A stretch of 64,000 nucleotides of DNA from Brachionus manjavacas. Lineage: Eukaryota > Rotifera > Eurotatoria > Ploima > Brachionidae. Of this stretch, positions 23,325-35,028 are shown piece by piece; within the stretch, counting starts at the first letter, position 1; each line of letters opens with the position of its first letter. The translations under genes and the position numbers were made by a program. Under the pieces are notes generated by a model that searched no databases, was not told the origin of the DNA, and was given only the letters and a program-made list of their open reading frames with translations. The stretch lies in the NCBI GenBank assembly GCA_019054805.1, contig JAHQIY010000014.1, forward strand, positions 1 through 64,000. The letters run 5' to 3'.

Positions 23325-23660
23325 ATGGTTAAAGCAACATTTGAAAAAGATTACAAACTCAACGATGCCATAAGCAAAAAAAAGGAAAAAAAGAAACAGG
23401 AAATGTCACAGTCTAAACTACTTATATGGTCAAAAATATCAAAAAGTGAAAATTTGATTCCACTTCCGGTTATCCCTGAACAAAAGAGAAAAGAAATTGA
23501 ACACAAATGCAAGAATCCATTTCCAAAGCCTATTCTGAGATGTCCAAATAAAGAAAAAATAAAACAAAACAATGTTTTATACTGCAATCATAGAAAAAGT
23601 ATCTCAAAGGCTTGTAAAAAACTAGTAAAAAACACAAAAAAATGGAATCAAAAATTTTAA
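23325..23660 (+). CDS. Small lysine-rich hypothetical protein
   Basis: A 111-codon frame from ATG. The product is rich in Lys and Glu, with a KKKEKKKQE run near residue 20 and five Cys in the second half (HKCKN, LRCPN, YCNH, KACKK). No known domain is recognised, and no intron signals are obvious. A terminal poly-T/poly-A context follows. It could be a real short gene or an exon of a larger one; the Lys richness is partly expected from AT-rich DNA. Confidence 0.35.
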   Translation: MVKATFEKDYKLNDAISKKKEKKKQEMSQSKLLIWSKISKSENLIPLPVIPEQKRKEIEHKCKNPFPKPILRCPNKEKIKQNNVLYCNHRKSISKACKKLVKNTKKWNQKF

Positions 23661-24369
23661 AATTTACTTTTTTTTTTTTAATATTTTTATTTATTTTGTT
23701 TTCTTTTATAAAAATAAATAAAATTGTATCTATAAAATACTTTCATTAATAAGAAAAAACTCAATAATATCCTTAACAAACAAGAATAGAAAAATTAATA
23801 TTATTTTGACCAAAAATTATCTTATATGTGATCAACTCTCAATTATCTTGAAGCAAATTTTTTTTAGTGATTTTTTATAATCATATCTTATTCAAAGAAT
23901 TCCTACTTAGATTTTTTTCTAAAACCTGTATTTTTACCAACGGAAAAATTCCTTTTAATTGAAAATTGAAAAAGTGATTCTTAAATTACAAAAAACCCAG
24001 GAAATTTTTAGAATTTTTTTGCAATTATATTATTCGAGAAAAACTTAATAAATATATATTTAATTATTTAATTTTATCAAAACTTTGATTATGAATAGAT
24101 ATTTTTGGCACAATTAAAAAAGTATGCTACGAAAATAGTTTTAAGTCCATTGGAGCTTGAAAATTTGCTTTCGACATTGGAAGCAAAGCCTCTGAATGAA
24201 TTAGTTGAATTAAAATTAAATTTTGATTTAGTGTATACTGTTTAATTAGCCTTCGATTGATATTTAATAAGTTTTTCGTTTCCTAACGAATCCCTATTTG
24301 CCTCTTGCCTTGGCTTTTTGTTAAGATTTAGATAAATTTAGGCCCTATTTTTACTTAGAAATAATTAAA
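23661..24369. other. Gene-free AT-rich stretch
   Basis: Nothing firm. A 41-codon + frame at about 24120-24244 (SPLELENLLSTLEAKPLNEL) looks protein-like but is isolated. Confidence 0.5.
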
Positions 24370-26430
24370 CTGGTAAATTGTCATCATAGATATCAACATG
24401 CTGGACAGCTTTGTTTGCAAAATCATAAAAATTTTATCCATTTTCCACAATTGTTCTGCACTAAAATTATTTGTCATGTTTAAGCTCACAAAAATTCGAT
24501 CACACATAAAAAATATCAGGCAGACAATCACCATTTAAATCTGCGTTAAAAACTATTTCTTATTTGGTCTAACTCTTTTTGACACTTTCGAAAGAGGTCG
24601 CAAAAAATCTGGTTTTTCAATTTTGAGAACTTGGTGTCGCAATGCCAACATGAATTCTATTTCAGCTATCAATACCAGCCAAATAAGGTAAATTGTTATC
24701 ATTTAAAACAATAAAGTCTCTATAATCGCTACCAAAGGACCTTCCATTTATACTGGAAAAACTGGTTGTGCCAAGGCTACCTAGAACTTCGAAATCATCC
24801 TTCAAGAAACTAATATCTCTTCCGGAAATAGTGAAAAAGTGTTTGAGTCTTTTTGAATGAATGTCTATCAAACGATGAAAAACTGAATTCCAAGAGACTT
24901 TTGACCAGATCGAGGGTAGGTTGATGATCTTACGTTTTTCAAATGATGATTGATTGTTAAAATCTACAATCATTTTGTTTGAGTGTCCAATTCCAACAAT
25001 GTACATTTAGCCATCATTGTTCATGTCTTCTAAAAATCTCAAATGGTTCATTCTCCATCCTGAATAAAAGCCTAATATTGAAAACCACTTTCCATACTCA
25101 AAAATTTACCATTGTCATTCAATGACACAAAACTCCGTTGTCTCCGAATCCAACAGCATCGGGTAAATTATCATTGTTTATATCAGTTAAATCCCGCACA
25201 TGTTTAGAAGAAGTCCATCCAGAATCTTGACAAAAAGCACTGAACCAACGCTCTGCATTATAAAAGAAGTTTCCTTCATTTAAGGAAACATAGATTACAT
25301 CTTGGCCAAATCCCACTTTGTCTTTCAAACCATCTCAATTTAAATACATCATCTACATTAATTCACAAAAGCTGTTTTCTCCACATACATTTTCATGATA
25401 TATTGGTTTGGATAAGAAATAGGACAAAGGTTCCTCTGAAGAAATATTAAATTCAAAAGACTTTGAACAGTGCTTTTTTTCAAAACACACGGACACTTTT
25501 TTTTAAGCTTTGCTTTGTAGGCTCAATTGATTTATAGTCAATTTCAAAACCTTTTGCAAATTTGTTGTTTGAGTAAAATTTAATTTTTTAAATATCTATT
25601 CAATGTTTTGAATTTATGACTTGGCAAAAATCGGTTCTGACATGGTCTGTAGGCAAACGTTGTTCACATTCGAAGACCAATTTTTTATTGGAATATAAAA
25701 TATCTGACACATAATTTTGCTTGGCATCAATTTAATTAAAAAAGTTAACTTTATTTCCATTATAATCTCCTTTTTTTTTTAGTTGCCAATTAAAAGTTAA
25801 ATTTGCCAAGTCAGGATGCTTAACCTCATTGCCATTTGTAAAAATAAGATTGTCTTTTGCGTACATTCTAATATAGTTCAAATATTTTTTGAATTAACCT
25901 CAACTGTTTGGCTTGCGTTGTATATCACATTTTGACCAAACGCAACAATTTTATTGAATTGACTTATTTAGGTAATTTTTTCAGCAAATCCATGTTTACC
26001 TTTGCTGACTAAAAGTCGCTGTTTATCTAAAAAATGGATCATCAAAATTTAATTTTAGAGTTTAGTTATCAATTTGACCTTAGTTAGCAATTGTTTTTGA
26101 ACACCGTGATACCTGAATCTACCGATCCAAAGGCAATCCGAGCTCTGTATTCGTTAGATATTTAGCTCTTCGGTAGACTAGATTTAGCTTTGGGAGAATG
26201 TTTAGTGCTGTCATCAAAGGAAAAGATACTGAAACTTTAAGTTCAGCGTTTTCTACATCCACGTTGTGATCGATGTCAAAAATTATGGTTGGCTTGACAA
26301 GAAATTTTGTCAAGTCCATTAGCAAAAAAATTAATAGAATATGTTTGGAAAAAAAATTTTTAATTAAAAAATTAATTTTTTCACTTTTATCTATAAATTC
26401 GTTTGAAAATGAAAAAAACTTTTGATTCAT
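24370..26430 (-). pseudogene. FG-GAP/VCBS-repeat protein remnant
   Basis: Read on the minus strand, several units carry the FG-GAP signature of Asp-rich calcium-loop repeats: VGFGQDVIYVSLNEG and DLTDINNDNLPDAVGFGD (25119-25328), IVGIGHSN (about 25000), FNADLNGDCLPDIF (about 24530) and VDIYDDNLPV (about 24400). These repeats form beta-propeller blades in integrin alpha chains and in many bacterial secreted proteins; the VGFGDNGV wording is closest to the latter type. The 5' part (26119-26430) has a hydrophobic leader-like stretch. Many stops and frame changes occur between units, so it is a pseudogene. Its first 200 bases are included in the 7.3-kb duplication. Confidence 0.65.
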
Positions 26431-28062
26431 TTTGTTTTCTTATTCATTAATTACATTAGTTATTATTGTTTTGTTTTAATACTAGATTTTTAATTTCATT
26501 ATTTAATTATTCAAGTTTACCTTTAATATTTGTTTCATGTCATTTATTTTTATTACACTTTAATGTTTCTATGACAAGAATAGCTAATAAAAAGATTATA
26601 TTAAACTAAAATAAATTTAATCTACAAAAAATGGAGAAATTATGCTGAAATTGATTAATTTTATTTTAAATATTGTTAAGAGCCTTATTTCTAAGCTTTA
26701 TCATGATGCTCGAATTTTTTATTAAAAAATTAAGATCTAAAGGAACCTTACCGGTTTTCCATTGAAATTGAGCCCCCTTTTTTAAAAAACAAAATCAGTT
26801 CAGTTATAAACTAAAATCAATAAAAAAAATGACAAAAATGGTATTAATTAAGAGCTTATCTTATTTTTTTTTTGTTTTCTTAAATTTTTAAACGAAAAAT
26901 TTACTTTCATTTTTACCAAAGTGGAACAAAAAATTTAAAAATCTTATCAAATCTAACATAACTTTTTTTATTATTCTAAGAAAAAGGCTTTCTATTTTCA
27001 AAGAATTTTGTATTTTAAGTAAATGACACTCATTCATTAGATATAATTAAGATATTTGACATTAGCCTTTAAAGCGTTTTTTAAAAAAATTTAAATGATC
27101 AATATAATTGAAATGTATCTAAAAAATATAAATGAAGTTCCTAAAAAAAATTTGAATAGATATATTAGATAATATTAGCTTTTATATAGTTTTAAAAAAT
27201 GGACTTTAAATACTAAATAACGGAGAAGAAAGAGTTAAAATGATTTTCTTTTCAATTTTTCCAGGTTAATAGTTTATTTTCGAGTAAAATAAAAACAAAT
27301 TATTCAGCATATTTTTACATACATAAAGTAAAAATATTGAAATTTTTCCCCATTTTATTATTTTTTACACTGTTCTCGTTTAAAATAACTCCTAAAGATG
27401 ATTATTTTACTCTTACTAAAATAAAAATTACTCCAAAATATTATATTTCACATCCTTTTTTACACTACGTAATCTGATGTAGTTTTTAATCAAAATTAAA
27501 TAAATATATTAAATCTTAATGCATCGCTAATTGGAAGTATTTTTTTTCTTTTCCTTTTTGATGATCATTATTTTCATAATAAGAAATGGGACATTAAATA
27601 ATTGATTCAAATCAAAAAAGGCCTAAAACATTTTTTAGATCAATAAAATAAAAAATTTTTAGGTGATTTTAACTTCAGATATTATATAATTTTTAAAATC
27701 AATTTGGAAAAAAAAAAAACTTTCTGTTTAATTTTGATTTTACACTACTTAAATACTATAGATTATTTAATAAAATTTTTTATTTAAACTTTTCCCTTGA
27801 ATTAAATTTAGTAAAAAAGTTTAGTCTAAAGATTATTTTGAAAAATTTTTATAATCTGAACCTAACAATTAACTCACTGGTTGAAAAAAAATTTTGTATT
27901 TCAGAAAATTTTCGCTTCTACTAAAAAACTTTTCCTCATAAATTATTCTTTCTCGTCAACAGGGTTAGAAGAGTTTAGCAAAAAAAATTTTACTAATTAA
28001 ATATGGACTGGCTGGAATACTTTTTTATTATATCTTAAAATCTGAGGATTAAATAAATCATT
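26431..28062. other. Gene-free AT-rich stretch
   Basis: No coding or RNA gene recognised on either strand; the sequence is repeated at about 42749-44384. Confidence 0.6.
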
Positions 28063-28383
28063 GGGGTTGTGAAGTTCATTTCAATTCGATCGTTTCAATT
28101 CAGAAAAAGTTAAATAACTTTTTTACTAAAGGAGATAATTCAGTTCTGTAAAATTCTTAATGGTTAAGCAACTTTGCTTAATCCAAAAATATATGTCTGC
28201 AAAAACTGCTTTTTGCACGATCACCATCATGAAAGCTTAACATAATAAGAGAGGATCGTTCTGTATTGCAATTTGCAAATTTGCTTATAATTAAGCATTT
28301 TAAAGAACTGAATTGTCTCTTTTAGTAAAAAAGTTATTCAAGTTTTTCTGAATTGAAACGATCGAATTGAAACGAACTACCCC
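28063..28383. mobile_element. Palindromic MITE-like element with captured fragment
   Basis: Arms of about 100 bp (28063-28170 and 28281-28383) are inverted copies, including ttcagttct / agaactgaa and the atcgtttcaattcag / ctgaattgaaacgat blocks, ending in GGGGT/ACCCC. The centre (about 28203-28270) is a near-copy of 31550-31612, part of the degenerate minus-strand gene nearby. No target duplication was identified. Confidence 0.75.
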
Positions 28384-28739
28384 TAAATCGTTTGCGATTC
28401 ATAAATGGTTGTCCAGAATTTATCTTTGTTAGTTATGTTTCTTGTATTTTTAATCTTATGTTTAATATTATGTTTATGTAAAATTAATTAAAATAACATT
28501 ATAATTCAAAAAAATAATTATCATTATTTACTGGCCATAGTAAACCATTAACACAATAATAGCAAATTATCCCACTGATTCAATAAGACAACGACAAATT
28601 AAACTTTTAAAAACACATTAAGTTCTTTTATTAAGTTCTTTCTCGCTTCCTACTTTTTAGGCTTTGAGCTAATTAGACCAGCATTACTTCCGTATTACTT
28701 CTTGTTAAACCTTAATATATAAACATATACGATGTGAGT

Positions 28740-29226
28740 CATTCTGTTATTCGCATTAAAAATGACAAGACCTATGTATTAAGTCCCTAAGCCTCACAAG
28801 AACGCTAGGAAAAAAGTTATTGATACTAAAATTGTAAAACGCAAGAAGGTTGTTCTTAACTTTGTTCAGCGGAGGAAGATCATCACTAAGAACGAAGAAT
28901 GGGTACCCATAAAACTTGAACGAGTACAGGCCCTGTTTGATTTGCAAGTTTTCTCTCGCAAAAGACAGTTTGAAGCCAGTACCTACCAATCAACAATCAG
29001 CTTTTAATATTTATTGGTTAATTTTATTCTTTCTTAACTTTTTCCTTCCGTTAATTTTTTGTTATTTTTCGTTAATTGTTTCTTTGTTCTAAATAAGCAC
29101 TCTAAATCAATTAACACTGTGTTAAACCCTCTTTTCGTTATCAAATCGTGTTATTCGGAAAATTTATTATCCGGAAGACTTTGAAACAAAGCTCGAATCT
29201 CATTCCGGATAAACGGTTATTGACTG
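28740..29226 (+). mobile_element. Pogo/Tigger-like transposon remnant (right end)
   Basis: The right end reads attccggataaacggttattgactg followed by TA. Its complement begins CAGTCAATAACCGTTTATCCGG, the form of pogo/Tigger terminal repeats flanked by TA. Upstream, a + frame without stops (about 28782-29006) encodes a Lys/Arg-rich stretch ending STYQSTISF, resembling the short C-terminal tail of Tigger-type transposases. The left terminal repeat is missing, so only the right part remains. Assignment rests on the end sequence; no catalytic domain is present. Confidence 0.5.
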
Positions 29227-29849
29227 TAATTTTATTTTTAAACCATATTTTGATCGCTTTAACCATTAACTTAATAAAATAATATCAACGGAAGAATAAA
29301 ATACAATTTCAAATATTAACTCAGTTCTTTTTACTAAATTTTTTGTTTAATTTTATACATGAAAATAACAAAAGCCCAATCTAAAATTACCGATTTTTTT
29401 ATAAAAGCTTACAAAATAAGGGTAATTTCAAATTAACAGCATAATGATTGATCTTTAATTTATTTGACAAGAACAGTCAACAATATAAATAATTCAGGTT
29501 AAGTAAATTCTCAAATTCAATTTATAACTTTTATATCCATTCATTTAAACTGAAAAAATAATATTATTTTTCTACTTTAATAAATTTTAAAACAATTTAT
29601 TTTCATTAAAATCAATTAAAATATTTAAACCTATTAAATTAAAATAAAAAGGTACATTTTAAAATTTTGAATATGAAAATAAACTTGATATGACATGTCA
29701 AGTAATTGCTTTTAAAATTATTTATTTTTTCTCTATTATTAAAAAAAATATTACAATTTATATTATGATCTTTTTGATCTTGATCTCAAACTTCAATTTG
29801 CCGGCTGTGGCTATTTATCTTTTCATAGATAATTTTTTCAACTTTCTTT
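29227..29849. other. Gene-free AT-rich stretch
   Basis: Only a hydrophobic 62-codon + frame at 29690-29878, judged a chance frame in T-rich DNA. Confidence 0.5.
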
Positions 29850-31637
29850 GCAGCAATATCATAGCCATTCTCAGATAATTTTAAAGATTTAACGACGAGT
29901 TCGGTTGAAAATCAAGAAGTTATATCTTTATTCGTAGGAATAGCTCTGGTTTTGTAATCCATTATTTTCTTCTTTTTTTTCCGATTTCAATACGATCTGC
30001 AATTGCGGAGATAGTAACTTTTTTACTTTAATATTTAGTTCTAAATTGCCTTTAATTTCGCAAAAAACGGATTGTATTTGTTCTCTTCTTCTTATTTCAA
30101 AATCAATCAGGAGCGATAGACATAATTTTTGTTTTCCATGCGTTTTTGCTTTTTTGAGGGATATTTATTTCTTAAAGGTATTTATTACTAAGGTCTTCAA
30201 TAGATTCTTTGGGAAAATAATTTGTAAAATCTTCGGTTGGCTTGTCACTTATGTCATCAATTTTGCGAAATTTAAGGGTTTTCTTTGAATAGCGAATCAA
30301 CGTTTCTTTGTCAGTTGCTGAATTTTTTTCGGAAAAATATTTGTTTCAGCGATGTCGTCTTTAGATAACTTGGCCGCTTCAGCCTTCTTTTTATCCGCTA
30401 CCTTTGTAACAAATTTATTTCTAAGTATATGTTTAAGGTTAAGAATAATTGGTGACTGCAGCGTTTACATTCCGGCCACTATTTTGACCCGGGTAAGAAG
30501 GACTTTCTTGTAATCTAAATTTAAATATAATTCATTTAGAGTTTAATCGATACCATAAAGTTTACAATCTAGTCCCAGTTCATTTTGCATCTTAAGATTA
30601 AGACAGGGATTATGTATATTTAATCTAGTGTTTTTATTTGCATTCATGTAAGAAATAACCACCAGATTATAGTTAATTAGAGCTGCATCATGTCATTTAC
30701 ATATGACTATGTTATCATTTTTTTTTGATTCTGAAATTCTTCCGCCTTCAAAAATTTGCTGTAGCAGTTTGTTGTATGAAATCTGGACTAAGCATCTAAT
30801 ACATCCACAAAAATATTCATTTGCTGATGATATATATTTGATTTAAGGTAAAGTATTTCAACTTTATGTTCAAGCAAATCAATACAGCAAGCTTTAAATC
30901 TGTATTCAGGATGAAAATTCCATCTTTATTTTCTAGCGCGGAGAAAATCCTTATGTTCATATGGTGCCTTCTTGGTCCAGAGCCTGGAGGTAGGCTTCAT
31001 AGCATTAAAAAGGTCTGCCTAAATAATGTAGCCCGACAAGACAATCAGTAATAGCTCTTTACCCTTCATAAAAGATATTTAATTTATAAGAGATATATTC
31101 AAGCTTATGAGTTACTTCACTCTCACTGTTCAAGTTAATATCAAACATAGAACAGGCTCAAGCTTTAGGTTCTATGTAATGGAATTTGATTCTAAGAAAG
31201 TTCTGTCGAACTGAGCATTAAGGGCAATAATTAAATCTACATCTGCTTAAAACTCAGATATAGAAGATTCATCAATAAGTTTGCTACGAACCATATTATC
31301 AGTAATGCCGGTCGGCTAAGTAATAAAAAATGATTTTTCTAAATTTTCTAGTTTAATCTTAATAATACACTCGTATTTTTTACCTTCAACCTTACCTTAT
31401 ATTATAAACTTTTCCCTGTAATTCAGTTGCATTTTGTTTATTTGCGCAAGTTAAATAGTCAAGTCTTATTATTGTCCGATCATCATTTGCTATATCACCC
31501 CACGCTTTGCCTAAAAGCATGCAAACATTTAATGGAAAACCTTTATTGCTTTTTGCACGATCATCATCATGAAAGCTTAACATAAAAAGAGAGGGTCGTT
31601 CTGTATTTGCAATTGAAATCTGGATCTGTATTTGCAA
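29850..31637 (-). pseudogene. Unidentified degenerate coding region
   Basis: Minus-strand translation gives long protein-like stretches split by stops and frame changes, for example ADKKKAEAAKLSKDD (about 30390), NELGLDCKLYGID (about 30560), HYIEPKA (about 31170) and MLLGKAWGDIANDDRTI (31480-31530). The last is faintly HMG-box-like (LGKAWGD), but this is weak. Base composition is less AT-rich than the flanks. A 60-base piece of it is captured in the palindromic element at 28063-28383, and the whole region recurs in the duplication. Family unknown. Confidence 0.45.
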
Positions 31638-32547
31638 TCAATTTTCTTCTGAATTTTCCTTTTTTAGGTAGCCGTTGTTTTTTTCTATTTTGTCGAAAAA
31701 TTTGTCAAATTCTGATGAAAAAGGTTGCTCTATTTCTTGGAAGTTACTAATTGTTAAATTTTTAGTTTCATTCTCTCTAATAGCACTATATTGTATATAC
31801 GCCCATCCACTTCCGACAATTGTAAAAATCTACAATAAAATTAATAGTAGCTTTGTAGGCGAACTGTTATTCTTAGACATTTATTTTATATTCACTCTCC
31901 TTTAATTGAATTTGTACTTAAGTAATCAATAATAATTTATTTCCAATAATATCTTTATCGAGAAAAAAAAGCGAACAAAGAAGAATCACCACATGGAGGG
32001 CTAATCAAAAAGGTAATGGAAAACCATATTGCTGATCAAGAATTATTGGAAGAATAAGTGCCTTAATCATTTAAAGTCGTATCGATCTTTCTACAGTAAA
32101 GATTGAAAATGAAACCATTGAAGAGAAGAATTTAAAAAAGCAAATGAGTGATATCGTCCTATCTTAGTTTAAAATCATAATTCATTTAATTTCTAGGTGA
32201 TTCATTTACAGAAAGAAGTGTCATATTTGGTTGTAAGACAACTGAAATAAATTTCCAAAATTAAGTTTCCAAGTGAAATAATTTATATTTATTCTGATGT
32301 ATTTCTGAAAATTACAATTTCCCCAGGTTAGCTGTATGAGTTCTTGATTTAATATATTAATTAAATTTTTTTCATGGCAGCAATTTTTTTCATTTGATTT
32401 TGGAATTCAAAAAGCATTTGCAAAATGGGGATTTTTTAAAAAAAACAAAACATTATTTTTTACTTTTTATTTTTAATATTTTTTTAACTATAACATAAAC
32501 ATAAAAAATACAATTGAAAAAATAACGTCTTTAGAAAGAAAATTTTT
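31638..32547. other. Gene-free stretch downstream of Rep
   Basis: A 76-codon + frame at 31675-31905 has a hydrophobic middle but no recognised features. The rest is AT-rich and shows nothing. Confidence 0.5.
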
Positions 32548-33615
32548 TTACAAATTTTTTATAAGTTTGTCTGCTCTTACTATTTTTAGTCTTTCTCTGA
32601 ATCCTTGAATTTGTGTTGATAAATCGTTGATTGGAGGTGGGAGGTTGCTTATAAATATCATTGGCATTGCCAGTCTAATTTTTTTTGATGATCCACCTTT
32701 TCGATTTGCGACAAAACATTCTCCGGATAAGACTTTTTTTAGATCCGTTATATTATATTCACTTATGTCAAATTCGTCAACGATAACAATGTTGTGCAAA
32801 TTTGTGTCAAAATCTTGCCATGCATATTTTTTTTCATTTGGCGTTGGTCTAAAAATTTGTTCTTCAAACTGGACGTTCTCTTCATTGTCGTTTTCCTCTT
32901 TATTTACACACGATTTGACTAGATTAAAAATAAATGTCGTCTTTCCGGTGTTAGATCCACCCCAAAGAAATAATTGAGGGTTCTTGTGACGGTAACCATT
33001 TACTTTCCAATCATTCCACCATCCTATTACTTCATCCTGCCAACTATCTTTAGACTCCAAATTAAAAACACAGAAAAAAGGTCTGAGAATTTGTACAAGC
33101 GATTTTTTTTTTGATTTCTGAACGTTTTCATGCACTCTTTCTAGAAGCTTGTAATATTGTGGGTAATTGAGTACATGAGAGTGGGAGTATTCAAAATTTT
33201 CAGTAGATGATGCCCATTTTATAGAATTATAGTAAAAACTTAGATCATTTTCATTGATGCCAGAAAATACTGGATTAATATCATATTTCGTTATATATTT
33301 TAAATAGTTTTGCTCGTTTCGTACTGTCTGTACTAACACTCCATTGATAACATAATCATTTTCATCATCTTCTTCTTCAGTTTGAGGTTTATCATAGACA
33401 GAATTGACAATTGCTCTTATCTCTTTTATTTTATATTTTACATTAGTTCTTATGTAAATGTGATGATGTGGTTCGTTGTTAAAATGTGTTTCCTGAGAAA
33501 CCAATATCCTACAACAAAATTCCTTAAGTAACCCAAAAACATAGCATTTATCAACTGTTGTAAAGGAAACGGTTATTGCAAAAAGTCTTGAAAATTTTTT
33601 GGAAAAATTTCTCAA
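32548..33615 (-). CDS. CRESS-type Rep (HUH endonuclease plus SF3 helicase), copy 1
   Basis: A 355-codon frame, the usual length for CRESS Rep proteins, which start rolling-circle replication by nicking DNA. The endonuclease half shows motif I-like VSFTTVD, motif II PHHHIYI (about 33455-33470) and motif III YITKYD with the catalytic Tyr (about 33285-33305). The helicase half shows Walker A GGSNTGKTTF (about 32941-32965), Walker B VIVDEFDI (about 32770-32800) and motif C FISNLPPP. The start is taken at the first ATG of the frame. No capsid gene and no clear nonanucleotide origin are seen nearby, so it is either an integrated viral Rep or a Rep-only transposon. The frame is complete, which suggests recent arrival or constraint. 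Confidence 0.85.
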   Translation of the reverse strand: MRNFSKKFSRLFAITVSFTTVDKCYVFGLLKEFCCRILVSQETHFNNEPHHHIYIRTNVKYKIKEIRAIVNSVYDKPQTEEEDDENDYVINGVLVQTVRNEQNYLKYITKYDINPVFSGINENDLSFYYNSIKWASSTENFEYSHSHVLNYPQYYKLLERVHENVQKSKKKSLVQILRPFFCVFNLESKDSWQDEVIGWWNDWKVNGYRHKNPQLFLWGGSNTGKTTFIFNLVKSCVNKEENDNEENVQFEEQIFRPTPNEKKYAWQDFDTNLHNIVIVDEFDISEYNITDLKKVLSGECFVANRKGGSSKKIRLAMPMIFISNLPPPINDLSTQIQGFRERLKIVRADKLIKNL

Positions 33616-34121
33616 TTTTTTGTTAGTAATTAAGTCATCTTACATTTTTGAACAGTTAAATGTCAAAGAAATATACTAAACACTATACTCTACTTTACTT
33701 AAAGAAATTTTCAACCACTTTTGTAAAATAAATTATGATTTTTTAAAATAAAATTTAACAAAAAATACTTAAAGCTTAAATACATTTTTTTATTGATATA
33801 AAATAAAATTTAATTAACGATTTAATATCCTTTCGATTCAATATCACATCGATTCGACAAAGAATCGTGGATGATAAAATCTTTAAAACACATAACGATT
33901 GATTCAAGGCTCGTTTTATCCGAACAGGTGAAGAAATTTGGTCATCGATTAGTGAAATTGAATCAATCGTGAACATAATGTCCAATCTGGATTTTACTTT
34001 ATTTAAATCGACAAACGATTCGTGATAAAGAATTTGGTATTTAAACTTTTTATAAATAGATCATTATTTCATTTAAACTTTAAGATAAATTCGAGAAGAT
34101 ACGAAGCAAAAAGACAAAACA
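33616..34121. other. Intergenic region with a small hairpin
   Basis: No gene. cgattc (33850-33855) and gaatcg (33862-33867) form a short stem 235 bp upstream of the Rep start, and related cgattcg motifs recur near 34007-34025. The divergent neighbours (Rep on minus, next gene on plus) must share this as their promoter region. Confidence 0.5.
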
Positions 34122-35028
34122 ATGGAATACAGACAGTTGATTGCCTCGCATGCATCTAGAAAACAACAACTCGATAATCAGATGTGTTTTGAGCGTTTTG
34201 AATTTTTAAAAAATCAAAAACTTGCTCTAAAAGATTTTAATTTGGATTTGGCAAAAAAGAGAGAAATTCTTAGACTAGAACTTGACAAAGAAAAAGAGGA
34301 ATGGAAAAATGCAAAAAAAATTGGACAAAAAACGAATGGCAAAAATCCGTTAAATAAAACGCATATAAGACCACCTAATGATAAATCTATACAACCTAAA
34401 TACAAATTTTTCCCAAGAGTTGAAATAGAATTTAATTCAACAAAAAATAAATCACAAAATTTAATAAACAACATAAATCATGACAGAAACCAAGATTTGA
34501 TAGAAAGAGTCCAATATTTAAAAAATAAAGTATTGAATGGCACGACGAAAAATGACAATAATTGCCATGTTGAGCACACAGTAGTTTCAGAAAAAAAATC
34601 TGCGAATGATTATAAGCGAAAGTCTACAGAACAAGTATTTGATTGCTACAAAGATGGAAAAAAAATAAAAAAATCCTCAACGAATAACAAAATTATCGAA
34701 TTAGCTTTTGGCAGAGATTCTGAAGAAATGTTTGTGCAGGAAAATGTAAAAATTTCAAATAAAAACTAAAAAATTTAAACTTTAAATTATTAATTTTATT
34801 AAGGGAGAGAAAAGCGGTCAAATTTTATCCCCCTCAATTACAAGCGGTCCTGTCAAGTCAAAAGAACAAAAAACATTTTTTTTAAAAAAAAGTCTATCAT
34901 TCGATAATAAAATTAACCGAAAACAAACTAACAGTAAAAGATTTACCAAGTCCATTTCAAATGTCGAAAATATTTTGGGCAAAGACAAAGATAAAACACA
35001 AATAAATCAATCAAAAATCCAACCATAA
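34122..35028 (+). CDS. Hypothetical charged, coiled-coil protein, two exons, intact
   Basis: Exon 1 (34122-34745) holds 208 codons, with a strongly helical Lys/Glu segment at residues 25-70 (KREILRLELDKEKEEW). A 58-bp GTAAAAATT...TTAAG intron (34746-34803) joins it in phase to exon 2 (34804-35028), which starts GEKSGQILSPSITSGP, is Ser/Lys-rich and ends at TAA. The total is 282 residues with no frame errors, unusual for this window. No known family is recognised; a KKIKKS-type basic cluster suggests a nuclear protein. A 33-bp piece of exon 2 recurs at 37707-37739 beside the gypsy remnant. The whole gene falls in the 2.7-kb segment missing from the second duplication copy. Confidence 0.6.
34746..34803 (+). 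other. Intron of the two-exon hypothetical gene
   Basis: GTAAAAATT...TTATTAAG, 58 bp, phase 0. The downstream frame stays open for 74 codons, which supports it. Confidence 0.6.

Larger units (their letters stand above)
26231..33570. repeat. 7.34-kb direct duplication, copy 1
   Basis: Pairs with 42550-49891 at an offset of about 16,320, collinear, with sparse substitutions and single-base indels. It starts inside the FG-GAP pseudogene and ends inside the 5' part of the Rep gene. Confidence 0.97.

Noticed and set aside
29690..29878. Small membrane protein
   Set aside because: A hydrophobic frame is expected by chance in T-rich DNA; no start context or neighbouring signals.
31480..31530. HMG-box domain
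   Set aside because: Only LGKAWGD fits; the rest of the box cannot be traced through the stops.
33840..33870. Replication origin stem-loop for the CRESS Rep
   Set aside because: The stem is only 6 bp and the loop lacks a recognisable nonanucleotide nick site.
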